A DNA stretch of 64,000 nt from RUG100 sp050953405 (lineage in GTDB: Bacteria > Bacillota > Clostridia > Peptostreptococcales > Anaerovoracaceae), in NCBI GenBank assembly GCA_050953405.1, contig JBMNMP010000001.1, positions 62,001 to 126,000 on the forward strand, written 5' to 3'. The position numbers and the translations under genes are program-made. A model generated the notes under the pieces. It was not told the origin of the DNA. It ran no database searches and saw only the letters and a list, made by a program, of their open reading frames with translations. Below are positions 24,206-32,101 of this stretch, in pieces. Position 1 is the first letter of the stretch. Every line of letters starts with the position of its first letter.

Positions 24206-24234
24206 ATAATATAGCGCCGCCCCCGCAAAGTCAA
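24206..24234 (-). promoter_or_regulatory. Promoter of the nitroreductase gene
   Basis: On the minus strand TTGACT (rc 24229-24234), 17 bases, TATTAT (rc 24206-24211). Confidence 0.65.
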
Positions 24235-24253
24235 TCCCGGCATCCCGCCGCAC

Positions 24254-24284
24254 AAAAAAGAGCAGGCCTGCCCGGGTCTGCTCT
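24254..24284 (-). terminator. Terminator of the secreted repeat protein gene
   Basis: On the minus strand AGAGCAG-ACC and GGC-CTGCTCT form the stem, followed by TTTTTTG, 13 bases after the stop. Confidence 0.8.
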
Positions 24285-24296
24285 CATTCAGTGATT

Positions 24297-26735
24297 TTAT
24301 TTTACAGTGATTGTGATCCCTTTCCATACGCCGTTCTGAGCGACTGCGTATACCTTGCACTTGCCGGCTCTCTTCGCTGTGATCCTGCCCGTCGAGCTGA
24401 CCTTAGCGATCCTGCTGTCCGTGCTGAAAAAGCGGATGTTCTTCACGTGATTGGCGGCGAACTTTCTGCCCTTGCGAGCCTTGACCGCCGTTGCCTTCAC
24501 TTTGGTGCTGCGTCCTGCCTTGAGCGCGATGCTCTTCTTGTTCAGCTTGACCGCTTTAGCATTGGTGCACTTGCCGCCCCTGCTCAGATCGCCTGTCGTC
24601 GCATGAGCCACCAGGCTGCTTGCAATATATGTCTTCTTGCCGTTCACGGTCTTGAAGGCGCGCACTCTCCACTTGTAGTAAGTGTATTTTCTGAGGTGCT
24701 TCTTTGTGAAAGTGAGACCTTTGACCGTCTTCAGCTTTTTCAGCTGATAGTTCTTGTCTTTGCCGCTGCAGCGTGCAAAGTAGATGTCATAGCCGCTGGC
24801 ACCCTTGACTTTAGTCCAGGTCAGTTTCTGAGCCTTCTTGCCCTTAGCCGTTACCCTGGCCAGAACGTACGGCTTTGCAGGCACAACTTTCCACTGTGCA
24901 TACATCGTGATCGTCTCGCCGTCCACTGCTGTCAGATCGCTGACCGTGGCGCCGTCTGTGTAAGCCGTGCCGCTGCCGTCTGCTGCCGTGTTCCAGCCTG
25001 TGAAAGAATACCCGTCGCGTTTGAAGGTGTTCTTTGCCAGCTCAGCGTCCCTGCCGTACTCCAGGCTCTGAGTGTCCATGCTGCCCTTGCCGCCGTTGGC
25101 GTTGAAGCTGACATTGTAGGTGTTTGCCGACCACTGTGCGTACAACGTCATATCTTGTTTAGTGGTGACCTGCGCACCATCCGTGTAAGCTGTGCCGCTG
25201 CCGTCTGCTGCCGTGTTCCAGCCTGTGAAAGTATATCCCTTGCGTGTGAAGGTGTTCGTTGTCAGTGCAGTCTCCCTGCCATAGTCGAGGCTCTGAGGAT
25301 CCATAGTTCCCTCGCCGTCGTTGGCATCGAAGCTTACTTTAAATGTGATGATCGACCACTGTGCATACAGTGTCATATCAGCATCCGGGGTCACCTCTGC
25401 ACCATCGGCATAGGCTGTGCCGCTGCCGTTCGCTTCCGTGTTCCAGCCCGTGAAAGTATATCCTTCACGCTGGAAGCTGTTAGTCATCAGCGCAGCGCTG
25501 TCTCCCTCGTTCACAATGATATCATCCATCGTTCCCTGTCCGCCGTTAGCGTCAAATGTGATCTTGCTGGTGGCTACGGGATCGAGGATAGGATATCCCT
25601 TATTCACATTCTCAGTATCCATCGCAAAGTTGATGCGCTCCGGATTCAAATCATCCACAGCCTGCTGTACCTTCATCTCCGCCGTGCTCTTTGGCGTGAA
25701 GCCGGTGACTCCCGGAAAGACCTGCCCCATCGCACTCATGTACTTGTTGAGGTCCTTGTCGTAATAGCAGTTTTTCATGGTGACCTGCGCCGCCCTGCTG
25801 ACTCCGCCGACCAGTTGTCCCACAAAGTTGCTGCCCGTGATCTTGGCGGCATTATAGCAGTTCGTGAGCGACACCTGCTCGTCGCCGGACATTATCATGC
25901 CTCCTACGAGACCGCCGATGGATCCCCCGGCCGTATCACTGACATCGCCCGTATTATAGCTGTTAGTTATGCTGACATGCGAGCCGCCTGCCTGGATTGA
26001 GCCCACAAGGCCTCCGGTCCTCGCATAATCGCCGCTCTCATCATTGCTGATGGTGCCGCGGTTATAGCACTGATCTATGGTGATAGTGGTACCCGAATCA
26101 ACCTCTCCGATCAGTCCGCCGATGGCCTGAGTCGAATCGTAGCCGGCTTCCGGGGTGTGAGCTGTCACATCGACCTCCGCGCCGATGCCCTGCAGCGTGC
26201 ATGCGTCACGGGTGCTGCCGACAACTCCGCCCGAGCGGTAACCCGCGCCTACCGTGCCGCTGACGGTGAAGTTCTTCAGAGTTGCGCCCCTGATCGCTCC
26301 GAACAATCCGGAATATGTACTGTGATGTACCACCGGATTCCAGCCGCCGCCTGTGGTCGGCTTGTACACTATCTTCAGGTTGGTGATCCGGTGACCGTCG
26401 CCATCGAATGTGCCGCGAAAATATTTCAGATCTCTGTTGGTTCCACCGCCTATCGGGTTGAAATCCGGGTAAGCAGAAAGGTCGATGTCGCCTGTCATCT
26501 TGATATATTTGCCTTCATAAGTTATTCCATTGTCGACATTTGTGGCCAGCTTTGCCAGATCTGCCGCATCCTCGATCAGATACGGGTCTGTCTCCGTGCC
26601 GCTGCCGGCAATAGTTCCGCCTGCTGCCCGAGCGGTCTCCGGCATCGATGGCATGAAGGTCAACACAACCAAAATCGCCAGCAAAATGCTGAGCGCCCCT
26701 CCGGCTCTCCTCTTCAACTTGCTTCTTTCGTTCAT
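24297..26735 (-). CDS. Secreted multi-domain protein with InlB B-repeats, FN3 and Ig-like domains
   Basis: 812 residues from ATG 26735 (AAAGGACA ahead). A signal peptide ends near residue 38 (PETARA). A GLUG-like repeat region follows (about 60-370, with repeated IGGLIGEV, GGLVGSIQ, GGLVGGM). Next come three Listeria-Bacteroides (InlB B) repeats (about 390-615, each with GYTFTGWNT or GYSFTGWNT and YAQW), a fibronectin-III-like domain (about 618-713) and a bacterial Ig-like end (about 720-812). No LPxTG, S-layer or choline anchor is present, so it is probably secreted or loosely bound. A role in adhesion is inferred from the domains. Confidence 0.88.
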   Translation of the reverse strand: MNERSKLKRRAGGALSILLAILVVLTFMPSMPETARAAGGTIAGSGTETDPYLIEDAADLAKLATNVDNGITYEGKYIKMTGDIDLSAYPDFNPIGGGTNRDLKYFRGTFDGDGHRITNLKIVYKPTTGGGWNPVVHHSTYSGLFGAIRGATLKNFTVSGTVGAGYRSGGVVGSTRDACTLQGIGAEVDVTAHTPEAGYDSTQAIGGLIGEVDSGTTITIDQCYNRGTISNDESGDYARTGGLVGSIQAGGSHVSITNSYNTGDVSDTAGGSIGGLVGGMIMSGDEQVSLTNCYNAAKITGSNFVGQLVGGVSRAAQVTMKNCYYDKDLNKYMSAMGQVFPGVTGFTPKSTAEMKVQQAVDDLNPERINFAMDTENVNKGYPILDPVATSKITFDANGGQGTMDDIIVNEGDSAALMTNSFQREGYTFTGWNTEANGSGTAYADGAEVTPDADMTLYAQWSIITFKVSFDANDGEGTMDPQSLDYGRETALTTNTFTRKGYTFTGWNTAADGSGTAYTDGAQVTTKQDMTLYAQWSANTYNVSFNANGGKGSMDTQSLEYGRDAELAKNTFKRDGYSFTGWNTAADGSGTAYTDGATVSDLTAVDGETITMYAQWKVVPAKPYVLARVTAKGKKAQKLTWTKVKGASGYDIYFARCSGKDKNYQLKKLKTVKGLTFTKKHLRKYTYYKWRVRAFKTVNGKKTYIASSLVAHATTGDLSRGGKCTNAKAVKLNKKSIALKAGRSTKVKATAVKARKGRKFAANHVKNIRFFSTDSRIAKVSSTGRITAKRAGKCKVYAVAQNGVWKGITITVK

Positions 26736-26775
26736 AACATGTCCTTTCATTAAAAAACCCCTTTTGCAATCTCTC

Positions 26776-26797
26776 ATGAATATCTCTCGATATTCAT
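26776..26797 (-). promoter_or_regulatory. Leader hairpin or operator of the secreted protein gene
   Basis: ATGAATATC-tctc-GATATTCAT is a perfect 9-bp inverted repeat in the leader. An extended -10 box (TG-T-TATACT on the minus strand) lies just upstream at about 26805-26813. Confidence 0.45.
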
Positions 26798-26898
26798 ATT
26801 AAAGTATAACATGTCATCTGCCGGCAAGCTGTTAGCCATACAACAATCATGGCGGATTTTCAACTATACAACCTCAGGCAACAACGTTTTTTCGAGCC

Positions 26899-27486
26899 TT
26901 AGAGAGCGTGGATACCGCCGTTTATGAACCTGGCCAGAAGGCTCTGATATTGATACCAGCAATTGTCCTTGTTCCATCCCAGCCTTTGATTCACGGCAAA
27001 GGATCCATGCAGGATAAAGCGGAAGAGCATCTCGGCTTCCTCTTCTGTCACCCGGCTGCGCTCCATGAATTCGGGCACCACGCGTTCTTTCTCATGAGCC
27101 GCTATCCGCTGGATGATGTGTTCGCTGAGCGAAGGATCCAGAAACAGCCTGTGATACCGTTCAGAATCCGCTATCCGCTGGCATGCCGGCAGGATCGTTT
27201 CATCTTTTCTCAGCTCATCAGCATTGCCGCTCCTGATAGCATCCACCACATCGATCACCGTGCCGCGGCCCTCCTCAGAGAACATCAGCGCATCGTCGAT
27301 GACCTGGTCGAGCACATCTTCCACGTTTTCGTAATGCAGATAAAATGTCGCCCGTGAGATCTCGGCCTGCTTGCAGATATTAGTCACATTTATCTTCTCG
27401 AAGGACATGCGGTCTATCAGTTCCAGGAAGGCATCCTTGATAACCGACATGGTGTACAGGGTCCGCCGGTCCGTCTTTCTTTTCAT
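26899..27486 (-). CDS. TetR/AcrR family regulator
   Basis: 195 residues from ATG 27486 (GGAGGAA). The N-terminal helix-turn-helix (about 10-55) shows TMSVIKDAFLELIDRMSFEKI and ICKQAEISRATFYLHYEN. The C-terminal ligand and dimer domain follows. It is divergent from the sirtuin pair, with its own TTGACA promoter in the 167-base gap, so the sirtuin operon is the probable target. Confidence 0.88.
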   Translation of the reverse strand: MKRKTDRRTLYTMSVIKDAFLELIDRMSFEKINVTNICKQAEISRATFYLHYENVEDVLDQVIDDALMFSEEGRGTVIDVVDAIRSGNADELRKDETILPACQRIADSERYHRLFLDPSLSEHIIQRIAAHEKERVVPEFMERSRVTEEEAEMLFRFILHGSFAVNQRLGWNKDNCWYQYQSLLARFINGGIHAL

Positions 27487-27577
27487 ATATATTCCTCCAT
27501 AATTATCGACAGAAATCACGATCTGTCTTTGAGTTTCTATTTCCGTGCATTCTGTTCTTCATTTCTTTTACATATAC

Positions 27578-27606
27578 ACTATAATAATTTCTATACACAG
27601 TGTCAA
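27578..27606 (-). promoter_or_regulatory. Promoter of the tetR gene
   Basis: On the minus strand TTGACA (rc 27601-27606), 17 bases, TATAGT (rc 27578-27583). The surrounding ATACAC repeats may be operator elements. Confidence 0.65.
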
Positions 27607-27653
27607 TGAATCATGTAATAAGAAAACATGTAAAGAATATAGAAAGGATAACC

Positions 27654-28349
27654 ATGAACACATCAATCAAAAAAGCAGCCACCCAGCTGCAAAGAGCAGA
27701 CGCTATCCTCATCAGTGCCAGCAACGGATTGTCGATAGCCGAAGGATATCATATATTTGCGGACAATGATGATTTCAAAAAATACTTCGCAGATTTCCGC
27801 ACAAAGTACAGCATCAACTGCCTCATCCGCGGCGTATTCGCGCCGCTCCCTCCTGCGGAACATGAAAGGTACATGAAAACAGTCCACCGGTATCTCATCG
27901 ATGATTATCATGGCAGCGATATCATGAAAAGCCTGCAAAAGCTGATAGATGACAAGCCTTATTTCATTGTCACCTCGAATGCAGACACTCATTTCCAGAT
28001 GAACGGGTTCGATGAGGAGCGGATATTTGAGGTAGAGGGCAATTTTGACGGGATGTCCGAAGGCAGCAGCCAATGGAAAGGGCAGCAGGAACGTTTTCAG
28101 TCCTTCATCGAGGAATATGCTTCGAAAAATCTGGTCGTTTTCGAATTGGGCATCGGTGCCGGCAACCGTCTTATAAAGGCACCTTTGATGGATCTCGTCG
28201 CCCAGTGTGCCAACTGGAAATTCATCACTCTGAATCTGGCACAGGAAATCAATGTACCTGACCGCATCGAAAGCCGTTCGACCGCACTTGCCGGAGACAT
28301 CAGCGAGACTTTCACAGCACTATTGCGCGAGCAGACAAGGGAGGCCTGA
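27654..28349 (+). CDS. Sirtuin-like protein lacking the zinc module
   Basis: 231 residues from ATG 27654 (AAAGGA). The Rossmann-like NAD region is altered (ILISASNGLSIAEGYHIF), with FKKYFADFRTKY and VTSNADTHF; the end FELGIGAGNRLIKAPLMD matches its neighbour. The position equivalent to the QGD of the second gene reads EGN, and both CxxC zinc knuckles are missing. The gap corresponds to about 70 residues. It resembles class M (SirTM-like) sirtuins but is probably catalytically altered or inactive. It is translationally linked to the next gene (1-base gap). Confidence 0.8.
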   Translation: MNTSIKKAATQLQRADAILISASNGLSIAEGYHIFADNDDFKKYFADFRTKYSINCLIRGVFAPLPPAEHERYMKTVHRYLIDDYHGSDIMKSLQKLIDDKPYFIVTSNADTHFQMNGFDEERIFEVEGNFDGMSEGSSQWKGQQERFQSFIEEYASKNLVVFELGIGAGNRLIKAPLMDLVAQCANWKFITLNLAQEINVPDRIESRSTALAGDISETFTALLREQTREA

Positions 28350-28350
28350 T

Positions 28351-29313
28351 ATGTCATTTTATGAAGAACTGGTGACCGAAGCACAAATGAATTATTCCCG
28401 CTATTACAGCATCTACATGCGTGGCGGGACGGCCATAGAGCTGAGCAAAAAAGAACCTCTGCCCTATGAACAGCAGATAAAGAAATTTGCAGAAATGGTC
28501 AGCGATGCTGAATGCATAGTAGTCGGAGGCGCTTCCGGCCTCTCGGCAGCCGGCGGCGGTAATTTCTATTATGAAGACAACGCCGCCTATCGGAAATATT
28601 TTGGTAAATTTGCTGAGAAATACGGTTTTCAGGGAGCCTTTGCAGGCACCTTCGCCCATTGGGATTCGCGTGAAGAATTCTGGGGCTATATGGCCACCTT
28701 CCTCAACACAACTCAGAACGCTCCTGCCAGGGAACCATATCTTGATCTGGATTCCATAATCGACGGCAAGGACTTTTTCGTGCTTACAACAAATCAGGAC
28801 ACCCAGTTCCTGCGCCTGTATCCCGAAAGAAAGGTGGCTGAGGTCCAGGGCGATCACCGGTTTTTCCAGTGCTCCCGCTGCTGCACTGACAAGGTCTATG
28901 ATGCAGTCGAGCCAGTGAAAAAGATGGTGAAAGCCATGGGAGAAGGCACCAGCGTACCACAGGAACTGATCCCCCGCTGCCCCAACTGCGGAGCCGAGAT
29001 GTTCCCCTGGGTCAGAGGATACGGGAACTTCCTGACGGGGACCAAGTATGGAGAAGAATATCAGAAAATCTCCGATTATATACTGGCACACAAAGACAAA
29101 AAGATACTGTTCCTCGAGCTCGGTGTTGGACGCATGACTCCGATGTTCATTCAGGAACCATTCTGGATGCTGACCAAAATCCTTCCGAGAGCTCGATATA
29201 TCAACGTAAATGCCGAATTTGCATTCACTCCCCGCGAGATAGAAAACCAGGGCATCGCCATAAAGGGCGATATCGCAAAGATCCTGAAAGACGTCTGCAA
29301 AGAGATGAAGTAG
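28351..29313 (+). CDS. SirTM-like (class M) sirtuin
   Basis: 320 residues from ATG 28351 (GGGAGG). Visible are the NAD loop VVGGASGLSAAGG, NAAYRKYFGKFAEKYGF, LTTNQDTQF, EVQGDHRFFQC, a zinc ribbon from CSRCC and CPNCG (about residues 170 and 210), and LFLELGVGRMTP. Class M sirtuins remove or add ADP-ribose on lipoylated carrier proteins and are tied to redox stress in Firmicutes and fungi. The macrodomain, GcvH-L and lipoate-ligase partners of the classical operon are absent here. Confidence 0.85.
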   Translation: MSFYEELVTEAQMNYSRYYSIYMRGGTAIELSKKEPLPYEQQIKKFAEMVSDAECIVVGGASGLSAAGGGNFYYEDNAAYRKYFGKFAEKYGFQGAFAGTFAHWDSREEFWGYMATFLNTTQNAPAREPYLDLDSIIDGKDFFVLTTNQDTQFLRLYPERKVAEVQGDHRFFQCSRCCTDKVYDAVEPVKKMVKAMGEGTSVPQELIPRCPNCGAEMFPWVRGYGNFLTGTKYGEEYQKISDYILAHKDKKILFLELGVGRMTPMFIQEPFWMLTKILPRARYINVNAEFAFTPREIENQGIAIKGDIAKILKDVCKEMK

Positions 29314-29334
29314 AGAAGTACCCGTGTCCTGCGC

Positions 29335-29375
29335 ATAAAAAAGTGAGCCTGGAAGCTATACTTCCAGGCTTTTCA
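29335..29375. terminator. Bidirectional terminator
   Basis: AGCCTGGAAG and CTTCCAGGCT form a stem with a 5-base loop. T-tracts lie on both sides (TTTTC on plus, TTTTTTA on minus) between convergent genes. Confidence 0.8.
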
Positions 29376-29381
29376 GGCTGT

Positions 29382-29933
29382 CTATCTGATGGATTTTCCT
29401 AACTCAAATGCCTGCTCCAGTTCAGGCTTGCCGGAGATGTCTCCCACACACATGTTGCCGCCCGCCAGCACATGACCCAGGTTTTCCCATTTCAGATGCT
29501 CCATCAGATGGTCATAATATGTCAGCACATCTTCAAATCCATTGCCCTCTGCAGCCATCAGCAGTGCGCTCGATCTGCCATTGCCGCGCAGGAGATTGAC
29601 ATCGCCCTCCTCCAGCGCGAAGAGGCGATCTACCGCAGTCCTGATCTGGCCGCTCATGTTCCAGTAATACAGAGGCGTTGCCATGATAACGACATCGCAG
29701 TCTTTAAAGGCACTGTATATCTGTGCCATGTCGTCCTTCTGAACGCAGGGACATTCCCGGCTGTTGTCACCGCCAAAGCATCCCCGGCAGCCGCTGATAT
29801 CCATTCCGTCGAGGAAGAACTCCTTTACAGTATTCCCATTGCTCTGCGCACTTTCCGTGAATTTCTGTATCAGGGCTGCAGTATTCCCGTTCTTTCTGGG
29901 GCTTCCGTTCAATATCACAATGTTTTTTGCCAT
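29382..29933 (-). CDS. Flavodoxin-like NAD(P)H-dependent FMN reductase / iron-sulfur flavoprotein type
   Basis: 183 residues from ATG 29933 (AAAGG). The FMN phosphate loop is LNGSPRKNGNT; LDGMDISGCRGCFGG with later CPC gives the Cys cluster typical of Isf-like proteins; TPLYYWNMSGQIRTAVDR contacts FMN. It transfers electrons to small acceptors such as quinones or oxygen species. Its start lies about 200 bases from the SLC13 pseudogene in a divergent arrangement. Confidence 0.87.
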   Translation of the reverse strand: MAKNIVILNGSPRKNGNTAALIQKFTESAQSNGNTVKEFFLDGMDISGCRGCFGGDNSRECPCVQKDDMAQIYSAFKDCDVVIMATPLYYWNMSGQIRTAVDRLFALEEGDVNLLRGNGRSSALLMAAEGNGFEDVLTYYDHLMEHLKWENLGHVLAGGNMCVGDISGKPELEQAFELGKSIR

Positions 29934-30021
29934 AATTACACCTTTCCTTTCAAATATCATGATAACAAAATCAAAAAAGTTTTCAAGCGTGCGCCTGCTG
30001 ATAAAACTTTCTTCCATCACA

Positions 30022-30130
30022 CTGATGTGTTATAATTGCCATGTTTGCAAAGCAGCAGGGAGGACCCTGCCGCAGCAACTGATAATTGTATGGGCCCGGG
30101 TGCCGCAAGCCGCCCGGGATCAATATGAGG
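30022..30130 (+). promoter_or_regulatory. Extended -10 promoter and structured leader of the SLC13 gene
   Basis: TG-T-TATAAT (30028-30036) is an extended -10 box. The transcript would fold GCAGGG-AGGA-CCCTGC and then a CCCGGG/CCCGGG stem (about 30094-30119) before the AGGTG ribosome site. A 13-codon frame (MFAKQQGGPCRSN) covers the first hairpin. Two compact hairpins ahead of a transporter suggest a riboswitch or leader-peptide control, but I recognise no class. Confidence 0.45.
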
Positions 30131-30136
30131 TGAACT

Positions 30137-31497
30137 TTGACTGATGTAATAAAAAGACCCGGCAAGAACAATATTGTCCGGGCAATAAACCTACTGATAG
30201 GGCCGCTGTTGTTCGTGATCTGCGCAGCATTGCTGCCGCACGATGTGTTCGAGACCCTGTCTTCAAGAGAAGCTATAGGTACCGTGGCCTGGATGGCTTA
30301 CTGGTGGATAACAGCGCCTGTAGACTTTGCGGTCACCGGTTTCCTGCCGATCGCTATCAATGTGATATGCCAGATGTGCGATATGGAACTAGTCATCGCC
30401 AATTATGCCAGCGAGATCGTGCTGCTCCTTCTGGGCGCTTCGATCATCACGGTATCGTGGGAGCTGACGGGCCTGGACAAACGCATAGCTTCCTGGTTCC
30501 TGATATTCATCGGCAGCAATCTGCGAAAGCAGGTCATGTTCTGGTTCCTGCTGACGGCAGCACTGTCGTCTGTACTGCCGAACGCGGTGGTCTGTGCGGC
30601 GATCACGCCGATTGCAGTGGCCATGCTCAAATACATCGGCATCGATGAGGTGAAATCGAGCAACGCAGCCTCGATGATACTATTGACCATAGCATATGGT
30701 GCGGGAGTCGGCGGCCTGGCATCTCCTCTCGGAGGCGCAATGAACCTGGTCACCGTTGATTACCTGCAAAAGCTGACCGGATCGGAATTCATCTACTGGC
30801 ACTGGGTCGTCAGATTCCTGCCGCTGATGGCGGTCCTCATCATCAGCAATATCATCTATCTAGCTTTCCTCTGCAAAAAAGAAGAGAACCTCGGCGGTTC
30901 GCACGAGTTCTTCAAGGCACAATATAAAGAGATGGGACGCATGACATCAGGTGAAAAATGGGCGCTGGGCCTCTTCCTGGTGGCTGTTATTCTGGCCTTC
31001 ACACGCCAGCTGTATCAGGATGCGCTGCCCGGACTCAAACCGGCTTATGTGTTCATCGTCTGTGCCATCCTCGCATTCATAGTCACCAAGAATGACGGCA
31101 CCAGGCTGATCACCTGGCGCACGGCGGAGAAAGCCGTCAGATGGATTCCATGAACATGACGGGCGGTTTCTTGACTGTCCTCGTCATCGTCACCATCACG
31201 CTGCTGATGTCCGACATGACCAGCAACACGGCGACGGCGGCGGTGACCATCCCCATAGTTATCAACATCATACATGGAATCGGGCTCAACCCGATACCGT
31301 ACGTTTTCATAGCCACCATCGGAGTCAATATTTCCTATATGCTGCCTACATCGATCCGTGCGATACCAGTGGGCTATGGACTGGAACCGAAGTTCATGCT
31401 CAAGCGGGGCGCTGTACTGTCAGTGATCGTGATCCTGCTGATGAGCACGGTATCCTGGCTGATGCTGAAATTCTGGCCTGCGTTCAGTACGATTTAA
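30137..31497 (+). pseudogene. SLC13/DASS family anion symporter, broken by an internal deletion
   Basis: The first part (30137-31153, TTG start behind GAGGTG) covers about eight helices with SSVLPNAVVCAAITP and GGLASPLGGAMNL, the first half of a Na+/dicarboxylate (DASS) carrier. It ends at EKAVRW-IP and stop. The second part (31141-31497) resumes in another frame with MNMTGGFLTVLVIVTITLL and SDMTSNTATAAVTIP, the second-half SNT signature. The roughly 30-50 residues normally between W and this block are missing, so a deletion with frame change has inactivated the gene. Confidence 0.75.
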
Positions 31498-31509
31498 CAG
31501 AGAATATAA

Positions 31510-31545
31510 AGGAACTGCATCATCTCAGAGTGCAGTTCCTTTTTT
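31510..31545. terminator. Bidirectional terminator overlapping the end of ogt
   Basis: AGGAACTGCA and TGCAGTTCCT form a 10-bp stem with an 11-base loop and a T-run on the plus side. The ogt stop codon (rc at 31525-31527) lies in the loop. Confidence 0.8.
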
Positions 31546-32085
31546 GGGTACAAAAAAGCCACTCATGTCTGCTTTTTCCATCTTCAGCAGAGCTGCTTTT
31601 TTGTCGATTCCACCTGCATAACCGGTCAGGCTGCCATTGGTGCCCACGACCCGGTGGCAAGGTATTATCAGAGAAATAGAGTTGTGTCCCACGGCGCCGC
31701 CTACCGCCTGCGCCGACATATGCTCCCTTCCACTCCGCGCGGCTAATTTCTTCGCGATCTCCCCATAGGTCATCGTCTTTCCGAAGGGTATCTGCAGCAT
31801 TATCTCCCACACAGCTCTGCGAAACGGCGTTGTTAACGCGTACAACGGCGGCGTGAACCCCGGATCCTCGCCTTTGAAGTAGATGTCCAGCCACTTTTTG
31901 GTCTCTTCGAATATCGGCAGAGCCTTTTCTTTGTGCTCGTCGTTCAGGGTGTCGCCAAAGTATTTTTGTCCGTCGAACCAGAGCCCTGTTAGCTCCGTTC
32001 CGTTGCTGGCCATCGTGATGCCTCCTAACGGAAAATCGTAGTGAGCTGTATAGATATTTGCAGCATAGATTTGTTTGTTTGCCAT
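31525..32085 (-). CDS. ogt: Methylated-DNA-protein-cysteine methyltransferase
   Basis: 186 residues (GGGAGGGA ahead). The N-terminal RNase H-like domain precedes the DNA-binding and active-site domain with QIPFGKTMTYGEIA, GHNSISLIIPCHRVVG (the acceptor Cys in PCHRV) and GYAGGIDKKAALL. It removes alkyl groups from O6-guanine in a suicide reaction. It lies 17 bases downstream of the Ada-AlkA gene on the same strand, forming an alkylation-repair operon. Confidence 0.94.
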   Translation of the reverse strand: MANKQIYAANIYTAHYDFPLGGITMASNGTELTGLWFDGQKYFGDTLNDEHKEKALPIFEETKKWLDIYFKGEDPGFTPPLYALTTPFRRAVWEIMLQIPFGKTMTYGEIAKKLAARSGREHMSAQAVGGAVGHNSISLIIPCHRVVGTNGSLTGYAGGIDKKAALLKMEKADMSGFFVPKKGTAL

Positions 32086-32101
32086 TTCGAGTCCCTCCCG
32101 T

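Noticed and set aside
24291..26000. A 569-codon open frame on the plus strand opposite the secreted repeat protein
   Set aside because: It has no ribosome site and its composition (Cys- and Arg-rich, repetitive) mirrors the repeats of the minus-strand gene, which has signal peptide, domains and terminator.
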